From contig CALCJH010000392.1 of NCBI GenBank assembly GCA_937967775.1, positions 1 to 5,032 on the forward strand: a stretch of 5,032 bases of DNA, read 5' to 3'. The notes under the pieces are model-generated. The model was given only the letters and a program-made list of their open reading frames with translations, was not told the DNA's origin and did no database searches. Each line of letters starts with the position of its first letter. Position 1 is the first letter of the stretch. Shown here piece by piece: positions 1 to 5,032 of this stretch. The stretch comes from an uncultured bacterium. Its GTDB lineage: Bacteria; Armatimonadota; UBA5829; DSUL01. A program made the position numbers and the translations under genes.

Positions 1-1013
1 AGACCGGCAAGCCCCGCAAGAACGAAACAGATGGACACGCTGACTGCCAGCATGACTCCAGGAACGCGCATTGCCGACATCAGATTCATCAATGGACGGG
101 CCGCCACGCTGCCAATCGCGAGGGCCGCCGCCAGGAACACGACCGCTTTGCCGAGGATGATCGCGACGTGCCCCACAGAGATTCCGCCATCTCCACCCCG
201 GTTGGCCGCTGCGATGACGCCGCTGACCACCGCGAGCACGACCAGCCCAAGCACGTCATCAATCACTGCCGCCCCGAGGATGATTCGAGCCTCTTTCGTC
301 TGCGTCTTGTTCAGGTCTTTCAGGACTCTTGCGGTTATGCCGACGCTGGTGGCGCAAAGCGTCGCTCCCAGGAAGACATGCGCCAGAGGCAGCTCGTCCG
401 GAAGCACCAGCGCTCCCACAAGGTAGCCGAGGATCATTGGAGCCACCACGCCTGCCACAGCTACCAGACTGGAGGTCAATCCGACAGCCAGGAGATCCTG
501 GATCTTCGATTCCAGGCCTACTTCGAACAGAAGCAAAATGACGCCTATCTGGGCGGCGATGTTCAGCGGGACACTGGTCTTCAGAATATCGAACGCGTGG
601 AGCCCGAGCAACGAGAGGTTGCCCAGCAACACGCCAACGCACAGCTCTCCGAGAACCGAGGGCTGGCCTGTTCGCTCCACCAGCTCGGCTCCGATCTTTG
701 CCGCCACCAGCACAAGCGCAAGCTCCAGCAGCAGCGGCAGGATCTCGCGCTCCGCCTCCTGAGTGGCCTCCTCTTCGGTCATCGTGTGCCCGTGCAGCGT
801 CTGGCCATGCTCCACTCCAGAAGACGGCGATGGGGGCGTTGGAACACTGATGCCGGTGGCGCTGCCGGCTGAAGAAATGGCGAACACAACCGTGGCATAA
901 AGGAGAAAGCGTCGAGTCCTGGACAAATGCAGAATCCTCTGGATCTCAATCTGACGACTGGCGCGGCTTGAAGCCGGTCCGGTGCACCATTTGCCCGGAC
1001 CAGGCTGTATCAT
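1..1013 (-). CDS. CPA2 (Kef/NapA-type) cation/proton antiporter, 3' end beyond the window
   Basis: Integral membrane antiporter of the monovalent cation:proton antiporter-2 family, exchanging Na+ or K+ for H+ across the inner membrane. The gene reads right to left and runs off the left edge, so only about 337 N-terminal residues are visible. The transport core begins near residue 91 with a hydrophobic helix, followed by a GQPSVLGEL motif (116-123) and GVILLLFEVGLE (157-168), both typical of the family. ATSVGITARVL (221-231) matches the unwound helix, and AAVIDDVLGL (248-257) carries the ion-binding Asp pair at 252-253. In this family a DD pair is associated with electrogenic Na+/H+ exchange as in NapA, whereas KefC-type K+ systems usually have QD. 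The ATG at 1013 was chosen because AAGGAGA lies 7 bases upstream. It gives an unusual extension of about 77 residues containing one signal-like hydrophobic stretch (36-50). A TTG at 926 (after AGAGG) and an ATG at 782 are alternative starts. Any C-terminal regulatory domain lies outside the window. Confidence 0.9.
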   Translation of the reverse strand, partial: MIQPGPGKWCTGPASSRASRQIEIQRILHLSRTRRFLLYATVVFAISSAGSATGISVPTPPSPSSGVEHGQTLHGHTMTEEEATQEAEREILPLLLELALVLVAAKIGAELVERTGQPSVLGELCVGVLLGNLSLLGLHAFDILKTSVPLNIAAQIGVILLLFEVGLESKIQDLLAVGLTSSLVAVAGVVAPMILGYLVGALVLPDELPLAHVFLGATLCATSVGITARVLKDLNKTQTKEARIILGAAVIDDVLGLVVLAVVSGVIAAANRGGDGGISVGHVAIILGKAVVFLAAALAIGSVAARPLMNLMSAMRVPGVMLAVSVSICFVLAGLAG

Positions 1014-1140
1014 ACTCGAATCTCCTTGCATTCCGCATACTGAAAGGCCGGATTCTTCTTGTGTTGCAGGCAGTGTCACTTGAGGGAACAATCTATCCGG
1101 CCGCCCGCTGGTGCGCGGACAGATTACAGAAGAGAACGAG
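1014..1140. other. Divergent intergenic region between antiporter and aldo/keto reductase
   Basis: About 127 bases separate the two oppositely transcribed genes, so promoters for both should lie here. I could not find a convincing sigma-70 -35/-10 pair on either strand. The best plus-strand candidate, TTGCAG about 17 bases before AACAAT, is a poor match and is not called. No operator-like palindrome or riboswitch was recognised. If the aldo/keto reductase starts at the upstream GTG at 1111, the region is about 30 bases shorter. Confidence 0.5.
1021..1027 (-). promoter_or_regulatory. Shine-Dalgarno site of the antiporter gene
   Basis: Read on the minus strand this is AAGGAGA, 7 bases before the ATG at 1013. 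It is the strongest ribosome-binding site among the three possible starts of the antiporter. It therefore favours the long N-terminal form, although the TTG at 926 also has an AGAGG upstream. Confidence 0.6.
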
Positions 1141-2064
1141 GTGCTGAGTTTGGAATACAGGAGTCTGGGCAGTACAGGTCTTCAGGTGTCGGTCATCGGG
1201 CTGGGAGCGCTCGAGGTGGGCCGCCCGTGGGGCATCCGTGGAGAAGGGGATACGGGGCAACCGCCTTCTGAGAGTGAGGCGATTGAGTTCCTGAACCACG
1301 TTCTGGACAGCGGCATCAACTTCATTGATACGGCGGCCGCCTACTGGACCAGCGAGGAGCGCATCGGGAAGGCGCTTTCGTCCCGGCGGGATGAGTTCAT
1401 CCTTGCCACCAAGTGGGGAGAATGGTGCGACGAGAGTGGTTCCGTCTACGACTACTCGCCGGAGGCCACGTGGAAATTCCTTGAGGAAAGCCTTCGCAAG
1501 CTCCGCACCGATGTAATAGATGTCTATCAGATTCATTCCGCGCCGCTGGAGGTGATTCAACGGGGAGATGCCCTTGCCGAGATGCAGAAAGCTCGCGAGC
1601 AGGGCAAGGTGCGGTTTCTGGGGTGTTCGTGCGGCGAGCGAGAAGCGCTGGCCGCCATTGAGTACGGGGGCTTCGACACCATCCAGATCAGTTACAGTCT
1701 GCTGGACCTTACAATGGAAGAGCGCGTCCTGCCGGCGGCGTCGAACTCTGGGGTGGGGGTGATTGTAAAGGATGGTCTGGCGGCAGGGCGGTTGACCCAG
1801 AAGGTGCAGCGGTTGGGAGAGGAGCACACGGAGCTGAAGCACAGGGTGGAGGTCTTTCGGGATCTTGCAGGTGTGTGGGGAATGAGCCTGCCCGAGATGG
1901 CCCTTCGTTTCGTCCGCGCGAATCCGGCAGTCTCCACCATCATCGTGGGCACGCGGTCCCGCATCCATCTGGCGGAAAACCTCCGCGCGGCGGAAGGCGC
2001 GTCCCTCTCGGAGGAGCAGATGGCCACGCTGCGTCGCTACCTGAGCGCGCCGCAGGAAGCCTGA
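1141..2064 (+). CDS. Aldo/keto reductase family oxidoreductase
   Basis: Cytoplasmic NAD(P)H-dependent reductase of the aldo/keto reductase superfamily, expected to interconvert a carbonyl and an alcohol; the substrate is unknown. At about 307 residues it has the usual length for a full (beta/alpha)8 barrel. The N-terminus YRSLGSTGLQVSVIGLG is characteristic of bacterial members. All four residues of the catalytic tetrad are visible: Asp63 in NFIDTAAAY, Tyr68, Lys91 in ATKWG and His132 in YQIHSAP. Near the C-terminus, STIIVGTRSRIHLAEN (265-280) matches the cofactor 2'-phosphate/adenosine-binding segment. No ATG start is available. GTG at 1141 has GAAGAG 6 bases upstream; TTG at 1150 has GAGG 8 bases upstream and would place Met directly before EYRSLG, as in many homologues. 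GTG at 1111 lacks a ribosome-binding site. It is the first gene of the plus-strand cluster, 24 bases before the next start. The family call is firm; the start is uncertain by up to 10 codons. Confidence 0.92.
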   Translation: MLSLEYRSLGSTGLQVSVIGLGALEVGRPWGIRGEGDTGQPPSESEAIEFLNHVLDSGINFIDTAAAYWTSEERIGKALSSRRDEFILATKWGEWCDESGSVYDYSPEATWKFLEESLRKLRTDVIDVYQIHSAPLEVIQRGDALAEMQKAREQGKVRFLGCSCGEREALAAIEYGGFDTIQISYSLLDLTMEERVLPAASNSGVGVIVKDGLAAGRLTQKVQRLGEEHTELKHRVEVFRDLAGVWGMSLPEMALRFVRANPAVSTIIVGTRSRIHLAENLRAAEGASLSEEQMATLRRYLSAPQEA

Positions 2065-2088
2065 ATCTGCTGCTTGCCGCTCGTTGCC

Positions 2089-2919
2089 ATGGATGGCTGG
2101 CGTTCGGGGAGTTCAAAGATCCGGCGGTTGCGCGTTTCTCCCGGCCGTGCAGCGCAGGGAGTCGGCGCGCTTGCAGCCTTGCTCTTCCTTCTGCTGGTTC
2201 CAGCGCCCCTGGAAAGGGGTGTCCTCCCTCGGGGAGTGGTCGAATCGCGCGTGCTCTTGCGACGGGCACAGGCGCTTGAGGCGCGGCCGAAACGTCCCCA
2301 TGCCTATCACCCGCCCCACGTCGTCAAAGTCTGGATGGTGGAGCACCGCGGCAGGGTGTTCCGGTGCATCCAGCTCCCGCGATGCGAGCATATGGAGGCC
2401 ATTCTCTCGCTGGACTGGAACGGTCAGACTCTGGAACAGGCCAAGAAACGGCACGGAGGCATAGCCGCCTGCACGGATGGCTTCATTCACAGCCGCAACC
2501 TTACTCCGGCGGACTTCCTTCAGGCGAACGGCCGCCGTCTTTCCCGGGCGGTCACGGGGCGTTGGATGCTTGTCATCCAGCAGGGCGGGGCGCTGGACAT
2601 CCACGGCAACTACTTCCTGGTGAAGGGCAAGGAGGGTGTCACGGCGGCAGCCTTGGGCCAGAGGCTGGTGCCTCTGGCATACGACGGCTTTTCGAAAGCA
2701 TTTATGAACCGGGTTACCGACCGGATGGGCTTAGGGCTGACAAATCATCACATCTTCATCGCCGCCGGCCGTTCGGATATCTGGCGTTTCTCGAAGCTTT
2801 TCAGCGAGGTGCTGCATTGCAAGGTGGCCATCAACACGGACGGTGGCCACGTGGTGCGCGGACGGTCATCCACACACATCGTGTTCAGGTGGAAGACTCA
2901 ACAGCCGATAACCAGGTGA
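2089..2919 (+). CDS. Membrane-anchored or secreted protein resembling phosphodiester glycosidases (NAGPA-like)
   Basis: About 276 residues. A basic start (KIRRLR, 10-15) is followed by a hydrophobic stretch (about 24-40, rich in Ala and Leu), which indicates a signal peptide or N-terminal anchor. The rest should therefore lie outside the cytoplasmic membrane. The remainder resembles the NAGPA family, whose mammalian member removes GlcNAc from GlcNAc-1-phospho-mannose. IAACTDGFIHSRNLTP (125-140) sits where the family has its conserved NGGFF-type motif, and VAINTDGGHVVRG (246-258) where it has the LNLDGG motif. VTDRMGLGLTNHHIFI (209-224) fits the RTAIGI-type strand. The match is judged from motif order only and is divergent, so activity and substrate are not claimed. 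ATG at 2089 was chosen; it lacks a clear Shine-Dalgarno, so it may be translated by coupling from the reductase ending 24 bases earlier. A TTG at 2074 would add five residues. Cysteines at 93, 99, 128 and 244 could form disulfides if exported. Confidence 0.6.
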   Translation: MDGWRSGSSKIRRLRVSPGRAAQGVGALAALLFLLLVPAPLERGVLPRGVVESRVLLRRAQALEARPKRPHAYHPPHVVKVWMVEHRGRVFRCIQLPRCEHMEAILSLDWNGQTLEQAKKRHGGIAACTDGFIHSRNLTPADFLQANGRRLSRAVTGRWMLVIQQGGALDIHGNYFLVKGKEGVTAAALGQRLVPLAYDGFSKAFMNRVTDRMGLGLTNHHIFIAAGRSDIWRFSKLFSEVLHCKVAINTDGGHVVRGRSSTHIVFRWKTQQPITR

Positions 2920-2930
2920 GAGGCATATAC

Positions 2931-2937
2931 GAGGAGG
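2931..2937 (+). promoter_or_regulatory. Shine-Dalgarno site deciding the GH130 start
   Basis: GAGGAGG lies 5 bases before a TTG at 2943 and 8 bases before a CTG at 2946. It is the best ribosome-binding site near the GH130 gene and argues for a TTG start there. The GTG at 2916 overlaps the preceding stop codon but has no such site. Confidence 0.55.
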
Positions 2938-2942
2938 AACTC

Positions 2943-3872
2943 TTGCTGTTCAGACGTCACCCCGCCAATCCTGTCCTTGGGCCTTCAGATCTCTGGTGGG
3001 AATACAAAGCCACTTTCAACTGCGCCGCAGCCGAAAAAGACGGCCGCGTCTACCTGCTATACCGCGCCATCGGGGACGACCCCCTCTCGCGTCTGGGACT
3101 GGCCGTCTCTGAAGACGGCGTGAATTTCGAGCGATACGATCTGCCGGTTTTCGAAGGCGACCCTGAGAATCCCTGGGAAAGGCTGGGGGTGGAGGACCCG
3201 CGCGCCACATGTTTGGACGGGACGTTCTATGTCACCTACGTCGCCGCCTCGGTGTATCCTGCCAGCCATCCGCGTCCGGCGTTCAGTTTTGGAGCGCCCT
3301 GGCGCACACGGGTCTGTCTTGCCGCGACGGACGATTTCCAGACCTATCGCCGGATGGGAGTCATCCTGCCCGATTCGGACAACAAAGATGTTGTGCTGTT
3401 CCCGGAGAAGATCGGCGGCCGATACTGCTTGATGCACCGGGAATACCCGGATATTTGGGTGGCGTTCTCCGAAGACCTCATCCACTGGATGGACCATCGC
3501 CGGATCCTTTCTCCCAGGCCTGATTACTGGGACGGCAATCGCATCGGGGCCGGAGCCCCACCATTCAAGACAGAGCTGGGGTGGGTGGAGATCTACCACG
3601 GCGTGGACGACAACCGCCGGTACATGGCAGGCATCGCACTGCTTGACCTGGAGGATCCTTCACGCGTCATCGGGCGCTCGCCAGAGCCACTCCTCGTGCC
3701 GGAAGAGCCATATGAGCGTGAGGGGCTGGTCCCGAATGTCTGCTTTCCGAGCGGTGTGATCGAGCGGGACGGGGTATTCTATGTCTACTACGGCGCTGCT
3801 GACAGATACGTGGCGCTGGCCACCGTCTCAAAAAAGGACCTGCTGGACTACCTGGCCCACCTGAGAGAGTAA
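2943..3872 (+). CDS. GH130 family beta-mannoside phosphorylase or hydrolase
   Basis: Glycoside hydrolase family 130 enzyme with a five-bladed beta-propeller fold. Members mostly phosphorolyse beta-mannosides, releasing alpha-mannose 1-phosphate; some subfamilies hydrolyse them instead. About 309 residues, the usual full length. Family motifs in order: [10 protein letters not shown] (37-46), LGVEDPRAT (81-89) with Asp85 the likely general acid, [15 protein letters not shown] (147-161), [20 protein letters not shown] (163-182), [14 protein letters not shown] (201-214) with IYHGVD (217-222), and CFPSGVI (267-273) near [10 protein letters not shown] (280-289). No signal peptide is seen, so it is probably cytoplasmic. 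The TTG at 2943 is preferred because GAGGAGG precedes it. A GTG at 2916, overlapping the previous stop codon, would add nine residues. The open frame continues far upstream, but that part only shadows the preceding gene. I cannot assign linkage specificity or decide phosphorylase versus hydrolase by eye. Confidence 0.92.
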   Translation: MLFRRHPANPVLGPSDLWWEYKATFNCAAAEKDGRVYLLYRAIGDDPLSRLGLAVSEDGVNFERYDLPVFEGDPENPWERLGVEDPRATCLDGTFYVTYVAASVYPASHPRPAFSFGAPWRTRVCLAATDDFQTYRRMGVILPDSDNKDVVLFPEKIGGRYCLMHREYPDIWVAFSEDLIHWMDHRRILSPRPDYWDGNRIGAGAPPFKTELGWVEIYHGVDDNRRYMAGIALLDLEDPSRVIGRSPEPLLVPEEPYEREGLVPNVCFPSGVIERDGVFYVYYGAADRYVALATVSKKDLLDYLAHLRE

Positions 3873-3894
3873 AAAGCGGCCAGAGTTCTGGCGC
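3871..3894 (-). other. Hairpin with T-tract, terminator-like on the minus strand
   Basis: Read on the minus strand, GCGCCAG, a loop of AACT, and CTGGC followed by a bulged C and GC form a stem of about seven to eight pairs, directly followed by five T residues. This looks like a small intrinsic terminator facing left. No minus-strand gene is known to its right within the window, and on the plus strand the A-run precedes the hairpin, so it would not terminate the operon. It may be fortuitous. Confidence 0.25.
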
Positions 3895-3902
3895 CGGCGG
3901 TC

Positions 3903-3908
3903 AGGAGG
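3903..3908 (+). promoter_or_regulatory. Shine-Dalgarno site of the DUF255 gene
   Basis: AGGAGG lies 8 bases before the ATG at 3917, a near-ideal ribosome-binding site that fixes this start. Confidence 0.75.
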
Positions 3909-3916
3909 CGTTCGAG

Positions 3917-5032
3917 ATGTCCACCGGTGAGGCTGCCGGCAAAAAGAAACCTAACCGCCTGGCGGGCGAGACAAGCCCCTATCTCCTGCAGCACGCGTTC
4001 AATCCCGTGGACTGGTATCCGTGGGGAGAGGAGGCGTTCCGCGCGGCCCGGGAGCGCGATGTGCCCATCTTCCTTTCGATTGGCTACAGCACCTGCCACT
4101 GGTGCCACGTGATGGAGCGGGAGAGCTTCGAGAACGAAGAGACCGCCCGGATCCTGAACGAACACTTCGTCAGCATCAAGGTGGACCGCGAGGAGCGGCC
4201 GGACATTGACGAAGTCTATATGCAGGCGGCGCAGCTTCTGACCGGGGCCGGCGGCTGGCCCCTGAGCGTCTTCCTTACCCCGGATCTGCGCCCCTTTTAC
4301 GCTGGTACCTACTTCCCTCCCACCGACGCGTACGGCCGGCCAGGATTTCCGCGATTGCTCCAGGCGATAGCTCTGGCTTACCGTGAGCGCAGGGAGGACG
4401 TGGAAGCCAGCTGTTCCGATCTCAGCCAGGCGATCGTCCAGACGCTGACCGGGCTGGAACGTCCCGGACAGATTAGTCTCGTTTTAGTTCGCGAGGCAAG
4501 CCGCGAGATCCTGTCCACGTTGGATCCCGTGTTCGGGGGCTTCGGGAGTGCCCCGAAGTTTCCGCCGTGCTTTGCGCTCCAGCTCCTGTTGAGAGAGTAT
4601 CACCGTTGCGGCGAAACCTCGTTCCTGGACGCGGTCTCGTTGACGCTGGACCAGATGACGCTGGGAGGCATTTTCGACCACATCGGCGGCGGATTCCATC
4701 GCTATTCCACGGATCGCCAATGGCTGGTGCCCCACTTCGAGAAGATGCTTTACGATAACGCGCTCATCCCGCTGACGCTCCTGGAGGGCTGGCAGGTGAC
4801 CAAGCGCGAGCAGTGGGCGGATGCGGCGGCGCGGACGCTGGACTTCGTGCTGCGGGAGCTGACCGGTCCCCATGGCGGTTTCCTGAGCGCCATGGACGCA
4901 GACAGTGAGGGCGAAGAGGGCAAGTTCTACGTGTGGACGCCGGAAGAGGTGAAAGCTGCTCTCGGGGAACGCGATGGGGAATTGTTCTGCCTTGCCTACG
5001 GCATTACGCCGGAGGGCAATTTCGAACACGGG
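3917..5032 (+). CDS. DUF255 (YyaL/SPATA20-type) thioredoxin domain-containing protein, 3' end beyond the window
   Basis: The first 372 residues of a protein that in this family is usually near 650-750 residues; the gene runs off the right edge. The N-terminal domain (about 12-175) is thioredoxin-like. It opens with [20 protein letters not shown] (13-32) and carries [10 protein letters not shown] (57-66), a CxxC pair at Cys60 and Cys63, then [14 protein letters not shown] (89-102) and [20 protein letters not shown] (110-129), all hallmarks of the family. The second part shows [10 protein letters not shown] (207-216), [17 protein letters not shown] (250-266), [12 protein letters not shown] (271-282) and [17 protein letters not shown] (324-340), the start of the (alpha/alpha)6-barrel region related to N-acylglucosamine 2-epimerases. 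No signal peptide is seen, so it is likely cytoplasmic. Its biochemical function is not established; a redox role from the CxxC is an inference. The start has AGGAGG 8 bases upstream and lies 44 bases after the GH130 stop, consistent with one operon. Confidence 0.94.
   Translation, partial: MSTGEAAGKKKPNRLAGETSPYLLQHAFNPVDWYPWGEEAFRAARERDVPIFLSIGYSTCHWCHVMERESFENEETARILNEHFVSIKVDREERPDIDEVYMQAAQLLTGAGGWPLSVFLTPDLRPFYAGTYFPPTDAYGRPGFPRLLQAIALAYRERREDVEASCSDLSQAIVQTLTGLERPGQISLVLVREASREILSTLDPVFGGFGSAPKFPPCFALQLLLREYHRCGETSFLDAVSLTLDQMTLGGIFDHIGGGFHRYSTDRQWLVPHFEKMLYDNALIPLTLLEGWQVTKREQWADAAARTLDFVLRELTGPHGGFLSAMDADSEGEEGKFYVWTPEEVKAALGERDGELFCLAYGITPEGNFEHG

Noticed and set aside
168..872. Open frame of 234 codons on the plus strand
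   Set aside because: It is antisense to the antiporter, whose minus-strand frame gives clear transport motifs. The plus-strand translation is rich in Gln, Arg and His and has no domain.
1064..1092. Possible sigma-70 promoter (TTGCAG and AACAAT)
   Set aside because: The -35 box matches only three of six consensus bases and the -10 box four of six; such matches are expected by chance.
1093..1968. Long open frame of 291 codons on the minus strand
   Set aside because: It lies fully antisense to the well-supported aldo/keto reductase, has no recognisable family motif, and is explained by the GC-rich codon pattern of the true gene.
2065..2088. Possible terminator between the reductase and the NAGPA-like gene
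   Set aside because: The 24-base gap contains no stable stem followed by a T-run, so read-through into the next gene is the simpler reading.
2364..2942. Long upstream extension of the GH130 frame
   Set aside because: The frame is open back to 2364, but its translation there is low-complexity and overlaps the NAGPA-like gene. Family homology starts only near 2946 and a strong ribosome-binding site precedes 2943.
3057..3599. Minus-strand open frame of 180 codons opposite GH130
   Set aside because: It is antisense to a gene with full family motifs and shows no motif of its own.
4484..5029. Minus-strand open frame of 181 codons at the right end
   Set aside because: It is antisense to the DUF255 gene, whose plus-strand frame carries conserved motifs throughout this interval.

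Overview
The window is a 5 kb piece of GC-rich bacterial chromosome with five protein genes, dense packing and ordinary bacterial Shine-Dalgarno signals. Several starts appear to be GTG or TTG rather than ATG. No RNA gene, insertion sequence, CRISPR array or phage feature was seen. The taxon cannot be fixed from the sequence. A free-living, GC-rich, possibly little-cultivated bacterium is the most that can be inferred.

Layout: the first kilobase is the 5' part of a minus-strand gene for a CPA2 (Kef/NapA-type) cation/proton antiporter. It enters from position 1013 and runs off the left edge. It is separated by a short divergent intergenic region (about 1014-1140) from four plus-strand genes that fill the rest of the window: an aldo/keto reductase (1141-2064), a membrane-anchored or secreted protein resembling phosphodiester glycosidases of the NAGPA family (2089-2919), a GH130 beta-mannoside phosphorylase/hydrolase (2943-3872), and the N-terminal half of a DUF255/YyaL/SPATA20-type protein with a thioredoxin-like domain (3917 to the right edge).

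The four plus-strand genes are 23 to 44 bases apart, so they are probably co-transcribed. Three of the four products belong to families that act on, or share folds with enzymes acting on, sugars: NAGPA-like, GH130, and DUF255, whose C-terminal part resembles the (alpha/alpha)6 barrel of N-acylglucosamine/cellobiose 2-epimerases. A role in processing a mannose-containing glycoside is a reasonable inference but is not shown by the sequence. The antiporter is transcribed away from this group and is probably unrelated to it.

No clearly new system is visible. The points most worth a second look are the divergent NAGPA-like protein paired with GH130, the long non-canonical N-terminus of the antiporter, and the GH130/DUF255 adjacency.
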